NCBI RefSeq assembly: GCF_026810445.1
Contig: NZ_CP113949.1
Span: 2,046,001-2,110,000 of the forward strand
DNA length: 64,000 bases
Reading direction: 5' to 3'
From: Pseudomonas sp. BSw22131
GTDB lineage: Bacteria > Pseudomonadota > Gammaproteobacteria > Pseudomonadales > Pseudomonadaceae
This document shows positions 20,280-31,151 of the stretch, in pieces. The translations under genes and the position numbers were made by a program. Below the pieces are notes generated by a model, which had not been told where the DNA came from, did no database searches, and worked only from the letters and a program-made list of their open reading frames with translations. Each line of letters begins with the position of its first letter. The first letter of the stretch is position 1.

Positions 20280-21185
20280 TCAGATTTCCTTGTAGACGAA
20301 TTTGATGTACAGGCGCGCCAGCACGATGGTCAGGATCAGCAGCAAAATGGCCTGGGCCGAAGCTACCCCCTGATCGAACACGCGAAAGCCGATGCGCTGG
20401 ATATAGACACTGACGAACTCGGTGGCCGCACCCGGCCCACCACGCGTCATGGTGAATACCGTGTCGAACATTTTGAGGATGTCTGCCGTGCGCAAGATCA
20501 GGATCACCGTCACGCTGGGCAACAGAAACGGCAGTTGTACATGGCGAATGATTTGCCAGCGACTGCGTGTTTCCAGGCGCGCTGCCTCTTCGACTTCGGT
20601 GGGCACCATCGTCAGGCCGGCGAGCAGCACCAGCGCGCAGAACGGCGTCCATTGCCAGACGTCCATCAGGGCCACTGCAATGAAGGCGTTGGTGGTTTCA
20701 CCCAGCCATTCAACAGGCCCGGCATTGACCATGGCCAGCAGTGCGTTGGCGACACCGAAATCACGGTTGAAAACCAACCGGCCAATCAGGCCCGCCACGG
20801 CAGGGGCTGTGGCCAGCGGAATCACCAGGCTCATGCGCGCCAGCAGCTTGAACCCGGACAGGCCGGGCTTGTGCAGCAACAACGCGATGATCAGCCCGAG
20901 CGCCAGTTGAACCGGCACCACGCCAATGAGGAACACAAACGTGCGACCCAACGATGCCCAGAAGGAGGGGTCGTTGAACACGCTGATGTAGTTATCGAAT
21001 CCAACGAACGGCGTCGCATCACGGGGCCGCGCCAGGTTGTACTGACGGAACGAGTTGATCAGCGCGAACACCGTCGGAAATATACCGATCAGCGCCAATG
21101 CCACGGTGGCGGGCGCCAGAAACGCGAAGGCGACCCGGGTGTTGTTCCACAGGGTCGGGAACACCGGCTTTTTTGGGGTGGACAT
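20280..21185 (-). CDS. Carbohydrate ABC transporter permease, MalF type
   Basis: A 301-residue partner permease of the CUT1 family. The EAA loop reads [21 protein letters not shown]. It begins with a hydrophobic segment ([19 protein letters not shown]) and has the P-loop-facing motif near [23 protein letters not shown] at its end (quoted in two parts: [10 protein letters not shown] and [13 protein letters not shown]). AGGAG precedes ATG 21185. A REPIN separates it from the upstream binding-protein gene. Confidence 0.93.
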   Translation of the reverse strand: MSTPKKPVFPTLWNNTRVAFAFLAPATVALALIGIFPTVFALINSFRQYNLARPRDATPFVGFDNYISVFNDPSFWASLGRTFVFLIGVVPVQLALGLIIALLLHKPGLSGFKLLARMSLVIPLATAPAVAGLIGRLVFNRDFGVANALLAMVNAGPVEWLGETTNAFIAVALMDVWQWTPFCALVLLAGLTMVPTEVEEAARLETRSRWQIIRHVQLPFLLPSVTVILILRTADILKMFDTVFTMTRGGPGAATEFVSVYIQRIGFRVFDQGVASAQAILLLILTIVLARLYIKFVYKEI

Positions 21186-21220
21186 GGTGGTCGGGAACTC
21201 CTGAACGTGTCGGGTTCAAC

Positions 21221-21309
21221 GGTAGGAGCGCGCTTGACCGCGATAGCATTGTGTCAGTCGATCACAATGTCGCAGACAAACCGACATCGCGGGCAAGCGC
21301 GCCCCTGCA
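21221..21309. repeat. REPIN-type palindrome inside the ABC operon
   Basis: Left arm TAGGAGCGCGCTTGACCGCGA (quoted as TAGGAGCGCGCTTG plus ACCGCGA, 21223-21243) and right arm TCGCGGGCAAGCGCGCCCCTG (TCGCGGGCAAG plus CGCGCCCCTG, 21287-21308) are imperfect reverse complements, flanking about 40 bp. It lies between the binding-protein stop and the first permease start, a position where REP stem-loops often stabilise the upstream mRNA and raise binding-protein levels over permeases. Confidence 0.8.
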
Positions 21310-21318
21310 GCGGGTGGG

Positions 21319-22653
21319 CTACTTCAGCAATTTAGCCTTGCCGTCGTAGTAACCCGCTTTGCCAAGGATCTCCTCGACCCGTGCACCAATAGTCTTGGCC
21401 CCCGCTTCCACAGTGGTTTTGCCCAGCATGATCGCCGTGCCGTTTTCGCCAATGACTTCGGAGATTTCAGGCCACTGCGGGAAGCGTGGACGGTAGTCGG
21501 GCACACCGCCTTCCCATGACGTCACCATCGGCTGCACGAACGGGTATTTCTTCTGCACGTCCGCATCTTTGTAAGCCGACATCCGGCCGCTCACGCCACC
21601 CGCATCCAGATACGGCCTGGCCATGGCCTCGGAAGTGACCCACTGAATGAACAACCACGCCGCTGCTTTTTTCTCGTCGGTGGCGCTGGCATTCACGCCC
21701 AGAGAGAAACCGCCCAACGCCGGTTTCAGCCCGGCTGGCCCCTTGGGTTCGGTCGACACCGCCAGGCAGTCGGTGATTTTGGATTTCTTCGGATCGGCCA
21801 GGGTGCTGTAGAACGCCGACCACTCGGTGATCATCGCCACATTGCCCTGGGCCAGCGCATTGACCGCCTCGTTATGGTCGTAATCAACAATGCCGGGCGG
21901 CATGAACTTCATCAGGTCCTGACGAAACTGCAGGCCCGTCTGCGACTCTTTGGCGTTCAGGTTGGATTTGAATCCCGCGTCCAGCAGTGATCCACCGAAT
22001 GGCCAGAGGAAGCGCATGAAGCTGTCGGCTGACTGAGTTTCACCACGTCGCGATTGCAGGGCGTAGGCGTACTTGCCTTTGGCGGCGTCGGTGAGCCTGG
22101 GCGCGTAGACCTTGAGCAGCTCATCCCAGGTAGCTGGCGGCTTGTCGAAACCTGCGTCCTTGAGCATGCATTTGTTGTAGAACAGCAGCCCCGAGTAGTT
22201 ATCGAACGGCAGCCCATAGACCTGCTTGTCCCAAGTGCCGAACGACTCCAGCAGAATCGGGAAAAACCCGTCCAGTTTCAGGTCCGGGTCAGCCAGCTTG
22301 GCGTTGTCGGTAAAGGTCTTGATCGGCTCCAGCCAGCCGTTGCCGGCAAACTCGCCAATCCACACCACGTCGGTGAGCACGACGTCCTGTTCCTCACCGG
22401 AGCTAAACGTCAGGACCTGGCGCTCGCGGCTGTTTTCGTAGGGGATGGTTTCGTAGCTGACCTTGATACCGGTTTTCTTTTCGAATTCCGGAAGCATTTT
22501 GATGGCGGCGGCGTAGCCCGGTCGATCAAGGAAAATCGCCTTGATCGTCGTCCCTTTGTAGGGCGCTGCGGCTTCTTCCAGGGTCCAGGCTTGTGCGCCT
22601 GTGGAGGCCAGAGCCACCGACAGCGCAAGGGCGTTCCATACCAGCTTCTTCAT
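21319..22653 (-). CDS. Sugar ABC transporter periplasmic substrate-binding protein
   Basis: A 444-residue type 1 extracellular solute-binding protein with a Sec signal peptide ([20 protein letters not shown], cleavage near AQA-W). The mature part has the cluster B/D fold landmarks [18 protein letters not shown], a [20 protein letters not shown] region, and [21 protein letters not shown] precedes the ATG. First gene of the minus-strand operon. It presumably delivers a sugar or polyol to the MalF/MalG-type permeases; the ligand is not deducible from sequence reading. Confidence 0.93.
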   Translation of the reverse strand: MKKLVWNALALSVALASTGAQAWTLEEAAAPYKGTTIKAIFLDRPGYAAAIKMLPEFEKKTGIKVSYETIPYENSRERQVLTFSSGEEQDVVLTDVVWIGEFAGNGWLEPIKTFTDNAKLADPDLKLDGFFPILLESFGTWDKQVYGLPFDNYSGLLFYNKCMLKDAGFDKPPATWDELLKVYAPRLTDAAKGKYAYALQSRRGETQSADSFMRFLWPFGGSLLDAGFKSNLNAKESQTGLQFRQDLMKFMPPGIVDYDHNEAVNALAQGNVAMITEWSAFYSTLADPKKSKITDCLAVSTEPKGPAGLKPALGGFSLGVNASATDEKKAAAWLFIQWVTSEAMARPYLDAGGVSGRMSAYKDADVQKKYPFVQPMVTSWEGGVPDYRPRFPQWPEISEVIGENGTAIMLGKTTVEAGAKTIGARVEEILGKAGYYDGKAKLLK

Positions 22654-22771
22654 TGCGTGACCTCATTTTTTGTTGTTGGTGAGGAGTACGTCAATCGTCG
22701 TTCGCATTGAGTGCAGGGCCGTGCAGGTACAGGCATCAGCAACGGCTTTCAGCCCGTGACGACCCATGTCC

Positions 22772-22800
22772 TTGACATTTGTAATTGTTGAATTACAAAT
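22772..22800. promoter_or_regulatory. Perfect palindrome overlapping a -35 box: candidate SorC-family operator
   Basis: ATTTGTAATT (22777-22786), spacer GTTG, then AATTACAAAT (22791-22800): a perfect 10-bp inverted repeat. A consensus -35 hexamer TTGACA (22772-22777) abuts its left end, with a weak -10 (ACAAAT, 22795-22800) at 17-bp spacing for plus-strand transcription towards the ATPase gene. It lies between the two divergent transcription units, so one bound regulator could control both. The binding protein is inferred, not shown. Confidence 0.7.
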
Positions 22801-22922
22801 GATCGTAGAGGGAAAACGCTACCTGTCAAGGGCATACCTCACGCTGTATTTGCACTCGTCACCCACGTCCGGAACACGCCCGTGTGACCGGAACGCACAA
22901 CAATAATCAAGGGGAAACGATT

Positions 22923-24028
<1,106 letters not shown>

Positions 24029-24035
<7 letters not shown>

Positions 24036-24481
24036 GCCATTGGCGCTCGGAATCCGTTGCTCTCGTTCTGCAAAAACTCCTCCAGACGCTGCTGCAAGGG
24101 GAGGATGGCGTCTTGCAGGTTCAGAAATGCCTGAGCCGTCGTCACTTGCCAGCGCTGGCCTTCATCGCCGAACACGATCTGGCTGAACGTCCCGGACGGC
24201 ACCTGCGCCACGAAGAACCAAGTGTCCAGTCCGCCCATGCCCTGACCCGGGTAAACCTTCGCCCAGACGATGCAGGCAGGATCAATCGTCAGGCCAAACT
24301 CTTCCAGCGTTTCGCGCAATGCGCATTGTTCTGGCGTTTCATCGCCTTCGCGGCCGCCCCCCGGCAGATCCCAAAGGCCGGGCCAAGGAATCGTCGGAAT
24401 GTCATCGCGTTGATAGATCAGCAACCCGGCGTCACACAGCAGGGCAATCTTCGCTCCGGAGAAGGATGGGTATACGGGCAT
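24029..24481 (-). CDS. NUDIX hydrolase
   Basis: A 150-residue pyrophosphohydrolase. The Nudix box is complete: GGREGDE, then seven residues, then RETLEEFGL. The N-terminal part ([33 protein letters not shown], quoted only for its LWDLPGG turn) is typical of ADP-ribose or (d)NTP-cleaving members. It converges with the ATPase gene and overlaps its last 7 bp. Substrate unknown. Confidence 0.9.
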
Positions 24482-24556
24482 TGGACCTCACTGCGCAGCC
24501 GAAAAATTCTTCTACGCACAGAGCATCAGATCCGATGTGAAAATTTTGTAACCGAG

Positions 24557-24577
24557 TGATAACAATTCGCAATCACG
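24557..24577. promoter_or_regulatory. Possible Fur box upstream of the TonB receptor
   Basis: A 21-bp imperfect palindrome, GTGATAACAATTCGCAATCA plus C, centred about 95 bp before the receptor start. It partly matches the 19-bp Fur consensus built from GATAAT units (GATAAC..ATT..AATC). The match is only moderate, so iron regulation is likely from gene function more than from this site. Confidence 0.4.
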
Positions 24578-24663
24578 ACTGGTAGTATTTCCCACCTATC
24601 AACCAGTCGTATTGCCAGGGAGGCGCTTCATCATTCTTGTTGCTCGCGCAGGTAGCTCCCTAC

Positions 24664-26865
24664 ATGGTCGTTTCTTTCCCCAATCGTCCCACCCTGCTTG
24701 CTCTGTGTTGTTCCGTCGGCTTCCTGGCACAACCCGCTCACGCTGCCCTTGAACTTGGCGCAACCGACGTCAACGCTGACACCGTCAAAACCAACTCCAA
24801 TACGCTGCCTGAAACCTTCGCGGGCGGGCAGGTTGCGCGGGGCGGACAGATGGGTGTGTTGGGCAACCAGGACAATATGAACGTGCCGTTCACCATGACC
24901 AGCTACACCTCTAAGCTGATCGAAGACCAACAGGCCGAAGACGTGGGCGATGTGCTGCTCAATGACCCGTCAGTGCGGCAGTCTTTCGGGTTCGGCAATC
25001 AGTCGCAGGTGTTTGTGATTCGTGGCTTGCCGCTGTCCGGCGATGACATTTCCTACAATGGGCTGTATGGCGTATTACCGCGCCAGATCCTTTCCACTGA
25101 CGCCATCGAGCGCGTTGAGGTGTTCAAAGGGCCGAATGCGTTCATCAACGGCGTCAGCCCCACAGGCACCGGGCTGGGCGGCGGCGTTAATCTGCAACCC
25201 AAACGGGCAGGCGATGTGCCGACGCGTCGTTACACCCAGGACATCAGCACCGACGGCCGGATTGGCGAGCACCTGGACCTGGGCCAGAGGTTCGGTGAAG
25301 GCAACCGCTTTGGCGCCCGCGTCAACCTCAGCCAGCGTGAGGGAGAAACGGCGGTGAACGATCAGGATCAGCGCAGCAAGCTGTTCGTTGCAGGCCTGGA
25401 CTACCGCGGTGACGATTTTCGTGTATCGACCGACTTCGGGTATCAGAAACAGCGCGTGAATCACCTGCGCAACACCGTTCAACTGGGCAGTGCGACGCGT
25501 ATCCCGACCGCTCCGGACGCCGACCACAACTACGGACAAGACTGGACCTACACTGAAACCGAAGACACTTTCGGCATGATGCGCGGCGATTACGACCTGA
25601 ACGAAAACTGGACGGCCTACCTCGCCGGTGGCGCCAAGCACACGCGTGAAACGGGCGTGTACGGAACGCCGGCATTGGTCGGTAACGCCGGAACAGCCAG
25701 TGTCGGTGGCTCGGAGATCCCGCATAACGAAGACAACACCAGTTTCAGCACCGGCCTCAATGGCCGATTGCAGACGGGGCTGGTCAGTCACCAGATCGCT
25801 ATTGGCGCCTCGACCATCTGGACCGAGCAGGAAAACGCCTACACGTTTTACAGCTCTACCACTGGCAACACCAATATCTACAACCGTAGCAATCTGCCTA
25901 AGCCGACTGCCGTTTCCTTTACGGGCGGGGATATGGGTGATCCGGGCGTGACCGGTAAAACCCGCAATCGCAGCCTGGCGATTTCCGACACCCTGGGTTT
26001 GTTCGACGACAGCCTGTTGCTCACCTACGGCGTGCGTCGTCAGCAATTGCGCGTGGAGAACTATCTCTACGATGGCAGCACTTTCAATGGTGATGCCAAC
26101 CTTGCGAACGATGGCAGCCGTGCCTCGATCTACGACGAAGCGATCACCACGCCGGTGTACGGCATCGTTTACAAGCCTGCCGAGACGGTCTCGCTGTACG
26201 CCAACCGCATTGAAGGTCTTGCGCAAGGACCCGTTGCATCGGGCACCAGTATCAGCAACCTGGGCGAGGCGTTTCCACCGGGCCGCACCAAGCAGCTGGA
26301 AGCCGGTATCAAGCTGGACATGCGCACCTTCGGCGCCAATCTTGGTGTGTTCCGCATCGAGCGGCCTACCGACGGTTATGTGGACGCCACCCAGGCGCTC
26401 TATGTTCGCGACGGCAAACAGGTCAACAAGGGGATTGAGTTAAGCGTCTTTGGCGAGCCTGTCGAAGGGCTGCGTCTGATGGCGGGTGGCACCCGGATGA
26501 CCTCTGAATTGAAAGACACCTCGGGTGGCTTGGATGACGGCAATCACGCCATTGGCGTACCGACTTTTCAGCTCAATGCGAGTGTTGACTGGGACGTGCC
26601 GGGTCTGGAAGGCGCGGCGCTCAACGCACGCATGTTGCGCACCGGCGGCCAATACGCAGACCAGGCCAACAACCTGAGCCTGCCGACCTGGAACCGTTTC
26701 GATGCTGGCGCGCGTTACAAGATCAAGCTCTCGGAGAAAGACGTCACCTTGCGCGTCAATGTGGAAAACATTGCCGACAAGAACTACTGGGCCTCCGCCA
26801 ACGGTGGTTACCTGACGCAGGGCGAGCCGCGTCTGGTGAAGTTCTCGGGCACTGTTGATTTCTGA
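24664..26865 (+). CDS. TonB-dependent siderophore receptor
   Basis: An outer-membrane receptor of about 733 residues. Signal peptide: MVVSFPNRPTLLALCCSVGF then LAQPAHA. There is no N-terminal STN signalling domain, consistent with the absence of sigma/anti-sigma genes nearby. The plug domain has landmarks VGDVLLNDPSVRQ, FVIRGLP and IERVEVFKGPNAF, followed by a 22-strand barrel ending in the canonical terminal phenylalanine (KFSGTVDF). It belongs to the FhuE/FpvA-like siderophore receptor group. ATG 24664 is chosen for the signal peptide; the TTG at 24637 would add a non-signal extension. Confidence 0.93.
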   Translation: MVVSFPNRPTLLALCCSVGFLAQPAHAALELGATDVNADTVKTNSNTLPETFAGGQVARGGQMGVLGNQDNMNVPFTMTSYTSKLIEDQQAEDVGDVLLNDPSVRQSFGFGNQSQVFVIRGLPLSGDDISYNGLYGVLPRQILSTDAIERVEVFKGPNAFINGVSPTGTGLGGGVNLQPKRAGDVPTRRYTQDISTDGRIGEHLDLGQRFGEGNRFGARVNLSQREGETAVNDQDQRSKLFVAGLDYRGDDFRVSTDFGYQKQRVNHLRNTVQLGSATRIPTAPDADHNYGQDWTYTETEDTFGMMRGDYDLNENWTAYLAGGAKHTRETGVYGTPALVGNAGTASVGGSEIPHNEDNTSFSTGLNGRLQTGLVSHQIAIGASTIWTEQENAYTFYSSTTGNTNIYNRSNLPKPTAVSFTGGDMGDPGVTGKTRNRSLAISDTLGLFDDSLLLTYGVRRQQLRVENYLYDGSTFNGDANLANDGSRASIYDEAITTPVYGIVYKPAETVSLYANRIEGLAQGPVASGTSISNLGEAFPPGRTKQLEAGIKLDMRTFGANLGVFRIERPTDGYVDATQALYVRDGKQVNKGIELSVFGEPVEGLRLMAGGTRMTSELKDTSGGLDDGNHAIGVPTFQLNASVDWDVPGLEGAALNARMLRTGGQYADQANNLSLPTWNRFDAGARYKIKLSEKDVTLRVNVENIADKNYWASANGGYLTQGEPRLVKFSGTVDF

Positions 26866-26894
26866 TTGGCTGGCAGGTGTCTGGCGGGTTCGAG

Positions 26895-27060
26895 GCTGTA
26901 GCTCCTGCAAATCCCTGTAGGAGCGCACGAGCAACGCGAGGCCGCGATGGGGCGCGCAGCGGCCCTGAAACCAGACAATCTGGATATCCCTCAAATACCG
27001 CGTGGACAGGGTTTGCTGTCGCTGCGCGCCAGATCGCGAACAAGTTCACTCCTGCAGCCC
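26895..27060. repeat. Degenerate REP cluster downstream of the TonB receptor
   Basis: Contains CTGTAGGAGCGCACGAGC (26916 onward), the GGCCGCGATGGGGCGCGCAG block, and a reversed fragment TCGCGAACAAGTTCACTCCT near 27032-27051, all REP-like. It accounts for most of the 300-bp gap before the next gene remnant. A second CAAATCCCTGTA fragment occurs near 27092. Confidence 0.65.
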
Positions 27061-27165
27061 TTCGGCAGAATCAAAATCTCAAAGCCCCCGCAAATCCCTG
27101 TATGAACAATGAGGGCTACTCGTGCAGGCACCCGACAGCGGCGCGCCGCTCGCAAATCCGGATAT

Positions 27166-27566
27166 TTACCATTTCATTTCGCCCTTGGCGACTTTGGCGC
27201 TCATCTCCAGCGAAGACGTATCACCCAGCTGCGGATAATGCGTAGCCATTGCTTTCACCAGTCCTGCTGAGTCTTTCGCCTTGGCCGTCTCGGCATCGAA
27301 CGTCCTGATGTCGCCCGCGGTGAATTCAACAGCATCGGTCGGCTTGGTTTTGCCCGGCAGAAAATGCCCTGGCACCACCGTCACTGGCTTGAGCTTTTGA
27401 ATCGTCGCCAGCGTCGACAGCCAGTCGTGATGCGACTTTGGCGTTTGCGTGTCAGCCATCCACACGTGGATGTTGTTCGACAGGACCACGCCGCCGACCA
27501 CGGCTTTTATGGACGGTATCCAGACAAACGTGCGGTCTGGTTGCGGGCCATCAAGGCCGATCAACC
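27166..27566 (-). pseudogene. MBL-fold metallo-hydrolase, C-terminal remnant
   Basis: The minus-strand frame from about RLIGLDGPQPDRTFVWIP to the stop looks like the C-terminal half of a metallo-beta-lactamase-fold hydrolase: VVSNNIHVWM-like region (here VVLSNNIHVWMADTQTP), PVTVVPGHFLPG with the late metal-ligand histidine. The N-terminal half with the HxHxDH metal site is absent. Upstream codons belong to the antisense of the adjoining binding-protein remnant, so the open frame to 27759 is not a real extension. The break is near 27560-27570. Confidence 0.8.
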
Positions 27567-28128
27567 GACTGGCACGCGGCGAACCGGCTGATGTGGTGAT
27601 CATGGTCGGCTTCGCGCTGGATGAGCTGATCAAACAGGGCAAGGTCGATCCCGCCTCACGGGTCGAACTGGCAGATTCCCGCATCGGCATGGTGGTGAAG
27701 GAGGGCGCAACCAAGCCTATGATCGATCCCGATGCCGCGCTGAAAAATGTCCTGCTCAAGGCCAGGTCCGTGGCTTATTCCGACCGCGCCAGCGGCGTGT
27801 ACATCGAGAAAGAGCTGTTCAAGAAGCTGGGGATCCAGGAGCAGCTTGCACCCAAAGGCAGAGTGATCGAGCGCATTCCCGTCGCGTCCGTGGTCGCAAA
27901 AGGCGATTACGAAGTAGGCTGCCAGCAAGTGGCCGAGCTGTTGCCAATACCGGGGCGACGTTCGTGGGCAAGATTGCGGAAGACGTACAGTCGGTCACAC
28001 GCTATGCAGCCGGCATCCCGAAAAACGCGCCTCACCCGGCGCAGGCCAAGGCGTTGCTGGACTACCTGTCTTCGCCCAAGGCGCAGCCAGTCGTGACCTC
28101 CACGGGGCTTGACTCAGTCAGCCGCTAA
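27565..28128 (+). pseudogene. ModA-like ABC substrate-binding protein, 5'-truncated and frameshifted
   Basis: From RLARGEPADVVIMVG (27565 onward) the frame follows a molybdate-type periplasmic binding protein (GVYIEKELFKKLGIQ, IPVASVVAKGDYEVG, QQVAELLPIPG). The signal peptide and first lobe are missing. Near 27952 one base is missing from a G run: the protein continues one frame over as ATFVGKIAEDVQSVTRYAAG and ends at the stop 28126-28128 (LLDYLSSPKAQPVV then GLDSVSR). Two independent lesions, so not functional. It overlaps the 3' end of the convergent LysR remnant by 15 bp. Confidence 0.85.
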
Positions 28129-28922
28129 CCGGGCCGGCTTTTCCCTGACCAGTCGTTCCAGTTCGAGCGCCGCGGGTGTCAAAGTACGCCCGCGGCGTTT
28201 GATCAGCCCTACATTGCGCATCACTTCAGGTTCCACCAGCGGCACGCTCACCAGAATCGGGTGACTTGTCACCGGCATGGCAATCGACGGCACCGCCGTC
28301 ACACCCAATCCAGCCTCGGCCATGCCAATCATTGTGGTCACGTGGCGCGTCTCGCAGATGGCGGGCTTTTGGGGATGCAAACGCATCAGCGCCTGATCCA
28401 GCACCAACCGATTGACTGAGGTTTTATCCAGAGTGATGGAGTCGTGCTCGTACATCTCTTTCCAACTGACGCAATCGCGGCCGGCCAACGGAGGGTCGCG
28501 TCGACATCCCACCACATAGCGCTCCTGCAGGAGCAGCTCAAACTCGACTTCCGGCGCCAGGTTGCCGCTGAAGCTCAGCCCGAAATCTGCCTCGCCCAAC
28601 GTCACCGAGCCATTGACTTCGTTGGCACTGACGTCCAGCACTTTGACTTTTATTTTCGGATAAAGCTGGTGGAATTGACGAATTGCCTGCGGCATGAAGT
28701 AGTACGCAGCCGACGGCACGCAGGCGATAGTCACGCTGCCCATGCGCGTGGTGCGTTCAAACAGTTTTACGTTGAGGGCTGACTCAAGCTTTTCGATGCG
28801 CCGACTGAGCGCCGGCTTTGATTCGCACGGATTCGCACTGATTCGACGGCCTTGCGAAAGCTGCCGTTCTCAACGACGGCGCGAAATGCCTGGAGGTCAT
28901 TGAGGTCGACGTTGATGCTCAT
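28114..28922 (-). pseudogene. LysR-family regulator, frameshifted in its DNA-binding domain
   Basis: The N-terminus (MSINVDLNDLQAFRAVVENG then SFRKAVES) and the C-terminal effector domain (from RRIEKLESALNVKLFERTTR, then MGSVTIACVPSAAYYF onward) lie in different frames. The shift falls in the recognition-helix region, at a 10-bp tandem repeat (28820-28849: GATTCGCACG, GATTCGCACT, GATTCGACGG on the plus strand). The expected SQPALSRR segment is garbled. The effector domain is otherwise intact to the stop, so the lesion is probably recent. It likely regulated the neighbouring broken hydrolase/binding-protein genes. Confidence 0.85.
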
Positions 28923-29019
28923 CGGGGAGGTCAATTGATAAGGGACGGGCATCAATATCATGCCCGCTCCCGATTATCATCTGTGTCAACGCGCTGAAAC
29001 GTTAAGCCCGGGCCACTGC

Positions 29020-30643
29020 TTACAGGCTGAAGCGGCTGACTTCCTGTTTGAGCCCCAGTGCCAACTGACTCAGCCCGGACGTGGTGCGGCGAAGATCCTG
29101 AACCGCCATGTTGTTCTGCTCAGCCATTTGCGCCGAGCGTTCGACATTGCGTGCGACGTCCTGACTGGCAACCGTTTGCTCGCGCAGCGCGAGAGAAATC
29201 TGCTCGACCACCATCAGCACCTGACCAGAGCTTTCGCGAATATCAGTGATGGCCGAGCCAGCAGAACTGGCCATGTCCACGCCCTGATTAACCTCGATCA
29301 CGCCGCCGCGCATGCTTTCCACCGTTTCACGCACACCGGCCTGGATCTTGTCGATCATCCCGGCGATTTCCTTGGTGGATTTGCCGGTATTTTGCGCAAG
29401 CAACCGCACCTCATCCGCCACCACGGCAAAGCCTCGACCTTGCTCACCTGCACGCGCCGCTTCGATAGCAGCATTGAGCGCCAGCAGGTTGGTTTGATCG
29501 GCAATGCCCTGAATAACGCTGATGATGGTGGATATCTGTTCGGAGTGCTGACCCAACTCAGACACCTTGGTCGAGGCATGCTGCACGGTCCGTGCGATAC
29601 CGTTCATGCTGTTCAGGGTGTTCTGGATCACCTCTGAGCCGTCGCGTGACTGTTGGCCCGAACGATTGGCGAGCTGACCCGCTTCACCTGCGCTCTCAGC
29701 GACGTGATTGATGCTGACGGTGAGTTCTTCAACCGTTGCGGCCATCGATGAGACCGAGTTGGATTGCTCGCTGACCGCATCGGAAAGCTGCTCGGAGGCG
29801 CCAGTAATCTTTTGCACGGCCTCAAGCAGATGATTCGATGCCTGGCTGATTTGCTGAATCATTTCGCGCAGACGCGTTTGCATCCGGTCCAGGGCCTTGG
29901 GCAGCTCGTCACTGCTGCTGGTATCGATGACGGTGTTCAATCGACCCTCTGCAACGGCGGTGGCTGCATCAATCGCCATTTGCAAACGTGAACGCGTTGT
30001 GCGGCCGAGGGCGAATGCCAGCACCATCGACAGCAGCGCTGCAATCACACCGCCGGCAATCAGGATCGTCACGGCGCGATCCTTGGCGTCATTCATCTCC
30101 TTGGAGCGTTGAGCCAGCAGCACATCTTCAGCCTGTGACATCTCGGCGATGGTTGCGCGCATGCTGTCCATCTTGGCTTTGTCGTTACCGCTGCTGATAC
30201 GAGTAAACAGCGCGTCTTGCGGCGCGTTGTCTTTGGTCAACTGCCTGCGCTGATCGATGATCGAGTGCACATCATCGTCCAGCCAGCGCTTCTGCATCTG
30301 GGCGAGCGAGGCCAGTCGGGTTTGTTGCTGCGGATTGTCAGCAGTGAGTTTCTGAAGCGTCGCAAGGGTCTCGGTGAACTTGCGTTCCCCCGCGATTTGC
30401 GGCTCCAGGAAGTTGTCCTTGGAAGTGATGACGAACCCGCGCATGCCGGCAACTGATGTTAATCAGTTGCTCAAGCGCGATCTGGGCCTGAGCCAATACA
30501 CGGTAGGTGTGAACATTGTTGTTGGTCGCGTCTTCGACCTGGACGAAACCGCGATATGCGCTGACAACGAGGACGCACAATATGACGATGATGGCGCCGA
30601 AGCTGAGGTAGAGTTTCTGCGAAATACTGAGTTTGCTGATCAT
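29020..30643 (-). pseudogene. Methyl-accepting chemotaxis protein with a +1 frameshift
   Basis: The start at 30643 gives MISKLSISQKLYLSFGAIIV, a transmembrane helix and the start of a four-helix-bundle ligand domain (…[17 protein letters not shown]). The frame then breaks at 30451-30452, where one extra base turns the expected [12 protein letters not shown] into another frame. The remainder ([16 protein letters not shown] onward, 474 residues) contains the second TM ([20 protein letters not shown]), HAMP and a complete signalling hairpin ([27 protein letters not shown]). Repairing one base would give about 541 residues. It could be a real mutation or a sequencing error. Confidence 0.85.
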
Positions 30644-30723
30644 GGTTATGGACTCGAAATTAGAGCATCCTTGGCTCGGTCATTTTTTTATCAGCGAGAC
30701 ACAGTAAGTAGATGCCACAGTGA

Positions 30724-31104
30724 TATCGACTCTATCGGCAGCGTGAATTGCAGCTTGAGGTTTTAGAACAAAATTGCGGGCAGGGAGAATGGCAGCGTTC
30801 GCAGGACGCGGCGGCTGCCATTGGAGGGGACTACGGTGGTGAAGAAATCGCGGTATTGCTGCCGAACACCGATGCTGACGGGGCGCGTGTCGTTGTCACT
30901 CAGATTCTGGATGACATTCGGGTGCTGAACATCATTCATGACGCCAGTCCGTTCAATCGCGTGACGCTGAGTGCCGGTGTGTTTGTGGACAGCTCGCCAG
31001 CCGACGACCTGCTCCCTGCGTTGATGATCAAAACGGCAGACGCAGCCCTGTATCAGGCCAAACGCAGCGGCAAGGACAGATGGGAGCTGGTTGAGAAGTC
31101 CTGA
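30724..31104 (+). pseudogene. Diguanylate cyclase remnant with internal deletion
   Basis: The open frame starts just after TGA 30721 with YRLYRQRELQLEVLEQ, the coiled-coil that usually precedes a GGDEF domain, and has EWQRSQ from the domain's first helix. It then jumps to GGEEIAVLLPNTDADGARVV and the normal C-terminal part (MIKTADAALYQAKRSGKDRW). The segment with the TDxLTGLxNRR and IDxDxFKxxND metal/GTP-binding motifs is missing, and the whole N-terminal sensor is gone. It cannot be an active cyclase. Confidence 0.8.
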
Positions 31105-31151
31105 CCCGGGCCGTGAGCGTTCCGGTGGGCAGGGCTGGGCATGTTAGTGGC

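Noticed and set aside
19397..21335. Two long plus-strand frames opposite the permease genes
   Set aside because: Translations are rich in His, Gln and Arg with no hydrophobic or domain pattern; they mirror two clear permeases.
26895..27060. Possible CRISPR-like array from repeated CAAATCCCTGTA and TAGGAGCGC units
   Set aside because: Units are few, unevenly spaced and palindromic like REP elements; no cas genes are nearby.
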